DNA of 64,000 bases from Purshia tridentata. Taxonomy: Eukaryota > Streptophyta > Magnoliopsida > Rosales > Rosaceae. This document shows, piece after piece, positions 25,224 through 37,300 of this stretch. Both the position numbers and the translations under genes were made by a program. Under the pieces are notes generated by a model. It was not told where the DNA came from and did not search any database. It saw nothing but the letters and a program-made list of their open reading frames with translations. Where the stretch lies: NCBI GenBank assembly GCA_003254885.1, contig QANT01003172.1:1-64000 (forward strand), written 5' to 3'. The number at the start of each line of letters is the position of its first letter. Position 1 is the stretch's first letter.

Positions 25224-26095
25224 AAAAAAAAAAAGGGGCCGAATAAAGTAAACCAAATCTGGTTAGCGTTCAAATAGAATTGAATTTAGATAGAAGAACT
25301 CGTACTCAAACTCTACTTACAAATAAATTATTTTATGTGATTATAACAACACATTGCATGATGATGTGATATTACTAATTCACTTAAATTATAACACATA
25401 TATATTTTTAAGTGTATTTTTAAAAATTTAAGGTTTTAGAAATGTATAATTTTAAATTATTATATGTGACCGTCACTATTTATCATATAGTGATACAAAT
25501 TTATTTAATTATAAAGTACTTTATTAATAAGCCACAATTTACATGTATGCTTTTAAAGATTTTTAAAATTTTAAAAATTAATAATTATTCAAGTATTATA
25601 ATTTAAGGAAAATAATAACAACACATTTTTCATATTCCAACCAACTCCGGCGCCGTTAGTCTAGTCAGCTACCGTCACCAACCCCCCACCCACTTAGTAT
25701 TTATTTTATTTGATTTTTGATGTTTTAGTTGTGTTTTTCATTTTTCGTAAATCTCATCCACCCACCCACCTGGACTCCCAGATTAAATTCTGACCCCCAA
25801 AAACAAATAAATTTACATTCAATGACATTGACAACTGACACCCGGCTCCACGCGTCAAAAATCGAAGCACTTCCAAATGTTCCAGATCCCTTACTTAACC
25901 GACAAGTGGCAGTCTCTAAAAATAGAACCGCTTAAAAAGTATCTTTAATTCTCGACCAAAAAAAGGTTTGTTTTATTCTTTTTATTTTTTGAGTTTATGA
26001 AAGAGTGCGTACTATGATTTTTTACACTGTTAGCTGGGAGAAGAAGTGAAAGTACCAAAATCGAAGTCGAAGTCGAAGTCGAATTCGTACTGTAA

Positions 26096-26097
<2 letters not shown>

Positions 26098-26165
<68 letters not shown>
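26098..26165 (+). repeat. (CA)n(CT)n compound microsatellite in the 5' leader
   Basis: An uninterrupted CA run passes directly into a CT run ending about 33 bases before the start codon of the coiled-coil gene. CT-rich leaders are common in plant promoters. The length is likely polymorphic. Confidence 0.95.
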
Positions 26166-26169
<4 letters not shown>

Positions 26170-26198
26170 GAGTTTTGTTGGCTGTGATTGAATGCTCC

Positions 26199-29100
26199 AT
26201 GGCGGCCTCAAAGCTCTTGATTATTCTCTCAATCTTCGCAGCCCTAATCTGCTCGCAAATTAGGGCTGATGTTTCAGTCGGAGGAGTAGAAGAAGACGAG
26301 CCACTGCGAGTCGTCCGATCGGACAGCCCTGATTCGTCCGCTCTGAAGATCGAGTTGGATCAGCTCAAGTCTAAGATCCACACCCTTGGTTCGTCTCTCT
26401 CATAAGTTTTACGATTGTTTGTTTGAACTGAAACTAGGATATATTTGTGATTTGCAAGTGTTGTTTCTTCGATTTTTCTCGGTTTTCTCGCTCGCCAAAC
26501 AGATGTTACTTAAATTAGAGATCCTTAGGTTTGCGATTTTTGAAGTGATAGTAATTTTATTTCTATTTCTAGTTGTTTCTTTTTTTGGGAATTTAAGCAA
26601 TTCCAATAGTCTGAGAGCTTTAGTTTTAATAATTTGAATCCGAGCTATATAAAAAAAAAAAAAAAGACTATTTCTTTTTTTGGGAATTTAAGCAATTCCA
26701 ATAGTATGAGAGCTTTAGTTTTAATAATTTGAATCCGAGCTATATAAAAAAAAAAAAAAGACTTTTAGTTACCTTTAAGCCTAGAAAGAAGTTAAATTTT
26801 AGCATTTCTTTTGTGAATGGTGTCTCTAAGTGTTCAATTGCTGCTTGTGTTTGTTGGCTAACGTCTCCTCTTTCTCTTATTTTTGAAGAATATGACGTGG
26901 ATGAGAAAACTAAGGAACTGAAAAAGAAGACTGACATAATAGAACAAAGGGAGAAGATCATTCAAGAGAACTCGAATAGCATTTCTTCATTGCAGAGTGA
27001 AATCGTATCTCTACAGGTTAGGCTTTTTTGTATGAAAAGCGAGAAAATTGGATGCCCATTATGTTGTTAAATTATTTGCGTCTTTGAGTAATGTTTAAAT
27101 TGTGGGTTGTTCTTTCTATGTTAATGTGTTTAGAAAAAAGGTTCATTAGACGCTGAGAAGCAGGTTGGGAAGGCTCATGCACGTGCTGGTGAATTAGAGA
27201 AGCAGGTTAGATATGGTCTAGTGATTTATTTAGTCTGTAAAAAGTGAAAACCACTGCATTCTAAGTTAAATCTCCTCTGCAGGTTGATGAACTTAAAAAG
27301 GAAATAGAAACGCAACATAAGGAGAAAAAGGCCTTGGAGTCCCGTGCAAATGAAGCTGAGAAGAAGATAAATGATTTGAGTTCAAAAATAGAGAATGTGA
27401 GTTATTTTCCTCACCGAGGAAGCTGAATGTGCTAATAATGAAACTCCTTAGTAATTCTGCTTAAAGTGATGACTAATTATTCGCAATCCATTTTCTGTCA
27501 TTTTTGTGGTTATTTCTCTGCTCGTTTTTCCAAAAATAAACTTCTTGACATAATTTTTTTTTCATAGAATCTAAGCTGTTGATGGGCAAAACAATATTAT
27601 TACTGTCCATCTTTTTAGCACCAATGTGGACACAATTGGGATAATGTGTTGTTTTTTGTATTATACTATTTATTTTGAATTATTTTCAATGTTGTATCAA
27701 AATACACTTAAGTTTTTTTTTACACTTGTAATGCAACTTGATTTTTGAATAATTTGATCCTGCAGGGATAGCAAAACCGTGTAATGATGTCATATTATTT
27801 TTTTTCAGATCCAAAAGATTAATGATGAACAAAAGGCCAAAATTCGTAAAACTGAGCGGGCTCTTAAAGTTGCTGAGGTAATTTTTTAAGTGCTTTGCTA
27901 AAGCTCATATTATTCTAGATTGTGGTTGATGGTGCTTATGCGCGGTCTATTTTTCCATGTTTTACTTCAGGAAGAAATGTTGAAGGCAAAGTTTGAGGCT
28001 ACTTCAAAAGCAAAAGAGTTAAAAGAGGTATTAAGTTAGATAAATTTTCTCTCTCATTTTACTCATTTCCCAATGTGTTTAAATTCTTTGTGATCTGGTT
28101 GTGAATTCAGAAAAATTGGCCAAGTGAGTTTCTTAAGAAAGTGGAATAGTAAGATTTTGTTCAAGCTATCATTGAATTGGGTTCCTTAAGAAATAAATGG
28201 CTGTAATATGAGGCATGACTCGTACCTGCATCTTTTAATAATGCATGTGATTAGCAGACCATTCCTTTTTAATTTCATTTTGCAATTGTCTGCAGCAATG
28301 TGGATAAATTATCTGTCAAATGATTCAGTTCGAATTTGGAAATAATATGAAAACCTGGTTCTTTGTTTGATTTCTTTGGGTCCTTGATACCTTGTATGCT
28401 TTTTCTGGTCGCTTCTATCATATGGATTCACGCATCTTTCCTCTTCTGGTATATTGCATACTACGAAAAGGAGTCATGTGATTACATTTTGGTTGCAAGC
28501 TCTAATGCATATTCTTATTTTTAAATCAGGCTCATGGTGCATGGCTTCCAAAATGGCTTTCTGTACATTTAATCCATTTGCAGTCCTATGTGGAGACACA
28601 TTGGAATGAGCATGGCAAACCTGCTGTTGATGTTGCGATTGAGAAGGTATTACAATAGGTTGCTGTATGGTCACTTGAAGAATCTTGTGTGTTACTTCTG
28701 GAATTTTCTCATTTACTAGTTTATGCTAAATGTTCTAAATGTTCTGAGTATCATCTCCATTCATTAACTGACAAGCTTCATATTTCAAATTTTTTCAGGC
28801 CCTGGAGAAAAAAGCCCAAGCTGAAAAGTGGGCTGAGCCCCATGTGGAAACATTTAAAACTGTAAGCTAGGTTATTCTTTTTATATTTTCAATTTTTCAC
28901 TGTTGTATAACAGTGTTGAGTATTGCATCATCAAGTATGTATATCCTGAATTTGGTTTTGTTGCTGTTTACCTACATCTATTATGCTATGTGATCATTCC
29001 ATGGAAGATAATATTAAGCAGGATCTTATATATATATATATATATAACTACACAAACACACACATGTATGTATGTATGTATGTATTTAATTTCTTACTAA

Positions 29101-30548
29101 ACTGGATTTCCTCCCATTTCCTGTCGTTGTATACCCTGAAGAAATGGATCCCAGCAATCAAGGAAAAGTGGGTGGTGGTGAAAGAATCTGTTGAACCTCA
29201 TGTGCAATCGTTAAGCGCAAAAACTGTTGAAGTTTATAAGACATCAAAGAGTACATTAGCTCCACATGTTATAAAAGCACAAGAATTTGTTGATCCTTAT
29301 TTTCAGGTATATATTTTATCATATCCACTTTTTTTCTTTCAGTTTATCTACTTTGTCTACATGCATCCTAAGCAGTATTTTTGGGGTGACAGGAAGCAAA
29401 AAAGTTCAGCAAGCCATATGTTGATCAGGTGGCCATTGTTGCAAAACCTCATGTTGACAAGGTTCGAGTGGTAGTGAAGCCCTATACGAAGGAGGTAGTT
29501 AATGCCTACGAGAAGTTTCTCAAATCTGCATCAACATACCATCATCAGGTATCAGCATTAATTTGGAAAAACCTCCCATTCATTATTCTGTTAGACACTA
29601 ATTATTCCTCAGGAGGAATGTTACAAGTCTTTTTCTTCTTCTTTTCCTTCTCCATTTGATGCCCCAGAATTATTTTTAAATTTGTATGGCCAAGCTAATT
29701 CAGCCTGACTTAATATGAAAGATGTTTACAATCTGTTATCTAATAATGATTGCATTAAACAGAGGCCGTTTGATTGGATTGTTTATGTTTTTAACTGTGA
29801 AGACTCTTATCGCATGTTATTATGCTTTTTATGTTAGTTGTCAACAAGTAATGTTGAGAATTCATTACTTCAGTCATAATATGGTTAATGTGTTGTGGTA
29901 TTTTCTATAAAATTGTCACGCAATGAGTTGTGTTGTTTTATTTTTTCCTTTCTCTTTTTGCATAGTAATGCTGATTATGTTGTTGGAATATGGAATTTGT
30001 CCTTCCTCTCTGGTTGTTGAATGTACCTTTAGCTTAAGCCATTCACTGGACCAGAGTTATACTAGTTTTTTGAATTATATATTTAATATTTCTTCAAGGT
30101 TCAAGCCACCGTACGAGATATGCTGAAGAGGCATGAACTGACGAGAGCTCTTGCAACAAAAGAGTTGGAGTGGTTTGCGGTATGTGTTCCAATTTATTTA
30201 TTTTTTTTCAGTTTAAAATTTTTAAGTTTGACCGCCTAACCTAGAAGTAATTTAAATGTTGCAGGCCTCTGCTCTGTTGGCCCTCCCCATCATAACTCTG
30301 TTCAAAATTTTATCCTTAATTTTCTGGTTAGTCTCTTAATCATCTGTTCCTTTTAATAATGTTCATTGGCTGAAATGACAATTAAAGTTCTGATGCTTGC
30401 TTGTATGTCTCTTTCTCATAAATGACTGGTAATCCTAATATATATGTCAACTTTTTGTCTGTCATCGTGCAGTACAAAGTGTAAGAAACCTGTTCGAAAT
30501 ACCAACCATTCGCGCCGTAAGGCTAAAAGGGGTCATCCAGACAAGTAG
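26199..30548 (+). CDS. Coiled-coil single-pass membrane protein (At4g31340/At2g24420 type)
   Basis: Thirteen coding exons, about 449 aa: 26199-26388, 26889-27016, 27134-27205, 27283-27396, 27809-27877, 27971-28027, 28530-28646, 28799-28861, 29142-29306, 29393-29548, 30099-30179, 30265-30326 and 30473-30548. All junctions are GT-AG and in phase. Residues 1-24 form a cleavable signal peptide (SKLLIILSIFAALICSQIRA). Residues about 45-190 are a Lys/Glu-rich coiled coil (KTKELKKKTDIIEQREK onward). A Trp-rich segment (AHGAWLPKWLSVH) follows, then repeated PHV/KPY units. A transmembrane helix near the C-terminus (LLALPIITLFKILSLIF) precedes a short basic tail. The expected topology is a lumenal coiled coil anchored in an endomembrane, probably ER. 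Relatives are annotated as myosin heavy chain-like or DNA repair ATPase-like, which reflects only the coiled coil; the function is unknown. The first in-frame ATG is 26199. Confidence 0.9.
26576..26764. repeat. Two-copy tandem duplication, 95-bp unit, inside intron 1
   Basis: Unit 26576-26670 is repeated at 26671-26764. Each unit starts TTTC plus a T run and GGGAATTTAAGC, and ends with TATATA, a run of about 14-15 A and GACT. Only a base or two differ (AGTCTGAG versus AGTATGAG). It is removed by splicing. Confidence 0.92.
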
Positions 30549-32073
30549 ACTGCTGCCAGTTTATCAAAGGTCTTTTTCTTGGGGATGGGTGAGGTATATA
30601 CTTCATTATTATCTGAAATAGAATTAGTACACAAAATTTTGTAAACTTCATTTACCTGGTACTGTTATACTGTACAGTTATTAAACTTGATAGGCAAAAC
30701 TGCAAAACAATTCGCTTGGTTTTTGCTAGCATCTTAGACTTTGATATCGCTTTATGAAGTTTTCGTTTCTTGCAGGTTGGTTTTGTGCTTATTGCAAGGG
30801 CATTTACAAGGCTATATTTGTCAGTCACCAGATTCTGCCCTGCTGTTGTTTTGAATCTTGTGCTTAAATTTTAGAAGCTGTCATACCAACAAATTAGACA
30901 TTCAGATCAAGTCTAGGAGTGAGTTTATGTAGTATGGGCAGTATTTAATTATGTTGTTATAGTGTATTTTATTTTATTTTTTATTCTTATAAATTCACTT
31001 CCTATAATTGGCTGTCTTGTGTTCCACACTTTTCGTTGTTAAAATTATAACATTTTGTTTTTTTACAAAATATTTTAGTGAGATGGCCAAGAGGTTTCTT
31101 ATTGATTTTTTGTGAAACGTGCTGTGCATATGTTTCTCTCAATCTCATGCCCTTGCTGTTTTGTTCATAACTTTCGATGACAAATTTAATATATACCCCT
31201 GGCATGGGTCAAATTTAATATATCCTTTGTATGCAACGGGTTTCTAAATGGATTATTTGATTCCCACATAACCAACGAATGTAAGAGGTTCGTTGTATAC
31301 AACGGGCCGATAAATATGAGCGACCCATTGTATATATACGGCATTTCCATCAAACATGGCTAGTATTTCAGAGAAATTAGAAAAGTTACATGACATGAAG
31401 TTACTATATAAAAAAGTAACTTTTGTTTTGAGCAAGTTTTCCAACTTTCCCACGATGTCGTGTGAAACTGGTCCTCACTGTCTTGTGACCAACTACCCCC
31501 AACGCTCCGTCGATCTTTTTATATACAATTGGTGTTTTTGCTTCCTAGCAGTCTCCTAATTTACTATATTTATCAATTCTTATATTTTTAATATAGTCAC
31601 AAGGCTTATAATTGTTTTAGACTATATATTGTTGGTAACAAGGTTTTGAACTATTTTCGACGTATTGATAATGTGCGGAAATTACAGCCCTTGTCCCTTC
31701 TCTTTCTACATGCATATAGGTTGGGTGATTGTTAATGATGAAGGAAAAAAATGTAATGATAAGCAACTCAAACAATGCAACAGGGTTTATATATTAATTA
31801 ATTGAAAGACATTGGAATTAATCAAAATAGAAGCAAAAGGCCGGACCAAGATGCTTAGTCACTTGATCAACCCTAATTCATAAGACTAGTAGAACATCTG
31901 ACCTTAATTGCTGGGTTACTTACCCATATTTTCAACAGATCACGAGAAGGAAATGTTTCTATGATTCTAATTAAAAACTTATAACTAGCTATTGATTCTA
32001 TACCACTAGCTACCAACAAGCTTAACTTGGCCTTGGGAATTTGTTGTTCCCTCTCTCTCCCTCTTTCCACACC
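30549..32073. other. 3' UTR and intergenic, no gene seen
   Basis: Roughly the first 400 bases are likely 3' UTR of the coiled-coil gene, possibly with a spliced segment. The rest is AT-rich. A cluster of similar motifs (TGTATGCAACGGG, TGTATACAACGGG and an inverted CCCATTGTATATATAC) lies at 31228-31340. No coding evidence; the 3' UTR of the minus-strand NAC gene ends near 31900. Confidence 0.5.
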
Positions 32074-32891
32074 CTAATAGGGAGGCCAGTAGTTATCAAG
32101 ATCCACACACGGGTCCATGTTCATATATCTGTTGCTAATGCCACCAGGCCCATTTGCATTGTTAATGTTCATGTCTATGGCACCATACCCGGTACTACTT
32201 TGATGATGAGCAAGAGAACCACCGCTAGTACTCATATTCATTGAGGAATTATTAGCAGCAGTAACATCGTGTTGATTCATTGCTTGATGATGACTGTGAG
32301 GATTATGTAGTTGTGCTGCTGGTGGTGGTGCCATTGACCTCAAAACAGGCTGTGATGTTGTCCCACCAAGGTTCAAATTTAGCCCAGAAATTGTGAACCC
32401 TCCTCCTCCTCCTCCTCCTCCTCCAATTGGGTAGTTGAACTGGGGTTGGATTAGTTGTGGGTTAATAGTACTAGTACTGGTTGAGCCATGGACAGTACTA
32501 GTACCACCTCTTAAGACCCTGGACAGCTCTGCCAGTTCTGCATTGGTCATGTAGTTTCTGCCATATGGGAATTGGTGGCTTGGATCACCCAGATGCATTA
32601 TTGGTGATGGTAACACACCTTGGCCTATTTCCAGGTTGTAGGGGTTGGCTGCTCTTGATTGGTTGGTTGTGGGGTATTTTTTAATACCAGCACTCTTTTG
32701 GAAGACACGGCAGACCACCCACTCATCCTGTTAAAAATATACAACATTAATTAGTTAGAAAGAGTTAATTAATTTATTGATCCACAATCAAATTCTCATG
32801 GACTACGTTCACAAATCTTGCATGGAATGCATGTACATCTTAAATATGTAAATTGTGCTGAACGTGTTCATATATATGTATACAAGTATGA

Positions 32892-32929
<38 letters not shown>

Positions 32930-33818
32930 ATGCATGTCATGAATTTGATTTCGGGCAGATTTCGAAAATTTAAACTCTCACTTTAATTAATTGTAGGAGT
33001 AAATACCCGCCGCTACTAGGAACGTATCACAATATCATAAGTACCATAAGAACCCAAAGCAATTGCACCTTAATCATTACCAGCTTGGAGAGAATTAAAA
33101 AGATGCATATCTTAAACCGAGAACCAGTGCGTTGATATATAATACCTTAGAGGTTCTAAAGGCTGATTTGGAGTGAATGCGGTATTCATGCATGACCCAG
33201 TTAGTTTTCTCGCCTCTGGGAGCTCGGCCTCTATAAAAAACCAGCGTTTTCTTCATCCCAACCAGCTCTGTTGTTACACTGTTGAAGATCTCCTTGTCTT
33301 TGCCAGTGGTCTTCCAGTAACCAGTGTTTGTAGCTCGGTTTGTTCTCACACCTGTTGGGTATTTCCGATCCCGTAGGCTGAAGAAGTACCACTCCTTTTC
33401 TCCCATTTTCGCCTTTGCTAATTAATTATATATATATATATTAATTAGCACAAGAAATTGATCACGAACAAAGAAATTGACAGCAATTTTTAATTACTAT
33501 ATTGGACAAGAATTAATTTGCCTATATATGCTGAGAATATATATGGAAAAATATTAATTGCTATTACCTATATCACAAGAAATGTTTTCGATGTGTATTG
33601 TTAACACACTATATCATATGAGAGTGCAGAAAATCTTTTTCAACATGTTGCATGTGGGAAACTCAAATGATATAATAAAAGAAATAATATCTGCATGTAT
33701 CTGTGAGGGCTCATAATTCGAGTGGTCAAACTCTTTATCAGTAACAGTTTCGACTCTCTCTCTCCGGAAAAAAGATCGAAAGAATATCCACAATTAATTT
33801 GAAGAATATTAATTATGA

Positions 33819-33853
<35 letters not shown>

Positions 33854-34302
33854 CCATATGCAAAGTTCTGATCAATTTTCTGAAAAACTTGGTCCCAATA
33901 ATATTATAATACATATATCAATAAGTAATATATAAAAAGTAAAAAACCAAAGAGCTAGTAAAGAAAAAACAAGACTTGATCGATGAGAATTATTTTAGGT
34001 TTTGTTTCAATGAAGTTTATGTAGAGATCGAACAAGCTGATCCTAAAGACTTCAATATGGATCAAATTTGTGCATGAAAAAAATACAATTTAAAGGGTAC
34101 TTTCATAATTTATAAATATTATACCAGGTAGTTCCCAGGGTTCGCATTTATTGAGATCAACATCGGCGATTGCCCTTCCAGTAAATGTTGCATCTGTGAT
34201 CTTGCTCATCAGGTAGTAAGTGATGAGCTCTTCATCTGTTGGATGAAACCGAAACCCTGGTGGCAAATTCTCATCCTTTGCATCTGATCCTCCAGCTGCC
34301 AT
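32074..34302 (-). CDS. NAC transcription factor, CUC3-like
   Basis: Three exons on the minus strand (34302-34125, 33417-33146, 32727-32074), 367 aa, with the two intron positions typical of NAC genes. The NAM DNA-binding domain (about residues 13-160) has all five subdomains: [68 protein letters not shown] and [25 protein letters not shown] and [11 protein letters not shown] follow. [17 protein letters not shown] and the TELVG segment are CUC3-like. CUC3 specifies organ boundaries and axillary meristems. The C-terminal half is a low-complexity activation region with nine consecutive Gly (from a CCT repeat near 32400) and ends NYWPPY. I see no peptide or site resembling the miR164 target (EHVSCF) of CUC1/CUC2, consistent with CUC3. 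The precise ortholog remains uncertain. Confidence 0.93.
32895..32928. repeat. (GA)n microsatellite in NAC intron 2
   Basis: Pure GA run of about 17 units within the intron between NAC exons 2 and 3. Confidence 0.95.
33822..33852. repeat. (AT)n microsatellite in NAC intron 1
   Basis: Pure AT run of about 15 units inside the intron between NAC exons 1 and 2. Confidence 0.95.
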
Positions 34303-37300
34303 ATGTGGCTAATCGCTCTTAATTCTCACTCGTTTGGCTAATTCTGTATATATATATATATCAGAAATTAAGATCGAATATATGAGATCAATAAAAATGA
34401 GTTGCTTAGAAGTCAGAAACTTGCTAAGCTTGAAAAGCCTGTCTAATTTTCCTTCATCTCCTATATATATTTAACAAAAACAAAACCCTAGATCGAGGGA
34501 CGATATATACTGAAAACTTGTAGGTGCAAATAAGCTATAAGTAGCTAGCTAGCTAGCTATAAGCTTCCTTGCATGGAACAAGAAGACAATATGTATACTC
34601 TTGATTGGGTTTACCTTTTGAAATATTATATGATAAAACATCAAGAATTCAAGATCAATCGATCTGATCAATGAGGCCGGATTTTACTGCATGATGAGGG
34701 CTAGATAGCTAGCTTTTCTTGCTGAGCATATGCACAAGAAACTTTGAATTTAAACTTATTCTAGTAGTGTGAAAAGAAAAGTGTAATTTGGGGTGTGATT
34801 GTGAAGTTCTCACCTACTATGGGTCTTGAGACACAAGGTGAGACCAGCAGGTTATTTAGTGCTTTTAATAATATATGAAAGATCATTCATATATGGAAGA
34901 AATATCCTTGTTTTGGGATTATTACATGATTGTCCACCTGCACTCATGGATATGGTGAATTGGCCAAAAAGGGCCTTGTGATTAATGCGCATATGTTTAG
35001 CTAAAAATGTAATCATCCTAAAACATTATATCTATATATGTGCATATATATAGCTCCTGAGAATATGGGAATATTCCTTTGCATAGCTAAATTATTCATG
35101 AATTAAGCTTGAAACATTCATTAGAAATTACCACAATTTCAGCTAATTAATTGAGCAACAAAGGTACATATATACTGTAAGTATATGCAGTATATATACT
35201 TGAAAGTTTTGGAGGGTTATTTGTGTAATTACAGCTGCACCAGAAACCTAGAAGAAGAAAGTGCAGTGTGATATATGGCTAATAGTATGATGCACAAGAT
35301 AAGAGATTAATTAATTAGACTACATGCAAATAAGACAAAGTCACGCAGACCATTGTGTGATATGTCCACTGCTGCAAGTAAACCCCGTATAGATTAATTC
35401 AGACAGAAGCAGCCAAAGTGCTATATTGCTAGGTCATCGATGATTCAGACAAAAGGATCCAATTCATATCCTTCCAATATTTGACTATAAATAAATTAAA
35501 CATTTCTCTTACCAATGGGTGCTTGCCATGTCAAGTAGGGGCCCCCTCAACTATAAGCCATAATTAAGGGTCTGCTAGCTGATGACAGTCAGAGAGTACG
35601 TACGTACGTCACAGCTGAATTGGAGAGAGTCACATATATAAATGCTTAATTAGGTACTGGAAAATTATAGGAGAGGCGAGGGATATGGGGGTTTGGGGTT
35701 CTTGGGGAACAAATTAACCCTTTGCCCTAGATTTGTTCCTTTTGTTTTGGCTCTTTTGTGCATATATTCTTTAATTATAGTTAAGAATTTATGTATATTA
35801 ATTCTTTCTTTTGTGAACCCTGAACGTCCCTTAATCCTAATCCCTACTCCACACACCCTCATCATTTGGATTAACCCCAAGAGCTTAAACACAAAATATA
35901 TATTATTCTTAATTATTGTCAGTTTTTTTTTGTCTAATTCATTTGTCAGTTATTTATCTGGAAAGTGTATATTTATTGTAAGCTCTTTTCTCCGGAGAAT
36001 AGGCATGCATGGTACCGGTCCCAAAAAATTTCGTCCTTATTTTATCGAATAGCAAATCAATTAAATAAACAGGACGAACTAATTTGATGCTCTCTGCAGA
36101 AACCATTTTGGGTTTTGATGCATAGAATGATTAAGTCATTGGTGAGGAATTAGAATTAATTTGTTAATAGCTCAATATAATCAACCCAATACTTAAGACA
36201 TAAAATAATGCAAGGCATGCAGGACTAGTACCCAATAATTATTGCCCCTATTATCTATATATCTATTTCTTTGTAAATTATTAAGAAAAACCCAATAATT
36301 ATTTATAATTTTGGTCTGTTAGTTAGCTTAGTGTATTTTGGCTTCTTGTTGGACTATATATAGGGCGTGGTACTTTCTTGTTTGACAATAGTGGCCTCTG
36401 CATTCCTTTGTGGTTGCTAGTAGACAGGAACTCGCATGAAAGACGCCAATAATATAGAAATAGAATCCCCTTTTGCTCAGCTAGCTTGTACAACCAAAAC
36501 AGTGTATATATATAGTGAGTGGCCCATATATATAAAATAAGCCCTTCCACTCCGAATATTGTACTTTGATAATCGAAATCATCTATTTTCTAAGTCTCTA
36601 TAAGGATCATTCTTGCAAAAAATAGATAATTTGCAAATTGTTTAACCATTTGATTAAAGAGCCATCATTTCAAGTGTTAACGGAATCATTATATTTGTTT
36701 ATTTATTCTATCAAAATTAGATGTCTTAATGATTTCCAATCGATTCACCTAATTTTTTGCAAAGGTGTTATGTATATAGAGATTTAAAAAATAAACGGCT
36801 CTGATTATATCGAATTACAAATGTGGAATGAGTCCCACAAGATATACATATAAATATATTCTTCATTCATATGCAAATTTTCCTTACAAGATGTTCCTTC
36901 TTTAACTAAAGAACGGAAAAGCACGGACATGTTATATTTTGTTATTTTTAGACCATTTTTTACAGGTTGGGTTCAACATGTTAAGGTATAAAATGCTATA
37001 TTTTAAGGTATAGAATTATTATTCTAGGTTATATATATATATATATTTTTTAATTATGTTTTAATTCTTGAGTTTTTGACAATAATTAGGAGTCAAAACC
37101 TAAATTCTAACTGAGGAACAAGAACTTAAAGTCATGAGAGTTAAAACCAAGAAATACATCTCTTGATTAGTAATTTGTATCCTAAATAATTAAATCATGC
37201 CAATTTTAAAATCAAATGATGAAAAAAGAGAGCCATAATTATAACATATTTTTCCATTTTTTAGTTAAAAAATTGGCATCCTGAAGATAGAATTTATGTT

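Larger units (their letters stand above)
22099..26198. other. Intergenic region with divergent promoters, no further gene supported
   Basis: About 22100-23340 probably contains the leader and promoter of the minus-strand ABC1-kinase gene; a 5'-UTR intron is likely but not resolvable. From 23340 to 25600 the sequence is AT-rich with only weak short frames. Those at 24226-24640 overlap on both strands and match nothing I know. A MITE-like element (25095-25223) and the promoter and microsatellite leader of the next gene occupy the rest. Confidence 0.5.

Noticed and set aside
33712-33780. Second SINE-like tail (TTTCGACTCTCTCTCTCC) in NAC intron 1
   Set aside because: No A box, no target-site duplication and no convincing tail, so too weak to annotate.
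35693-36052. 119-codon hydrophobic reading frame upstream of the NAC gene
   Set aside because: Composition matches random AT-rich sequence, with no recognisable domain or gene context.
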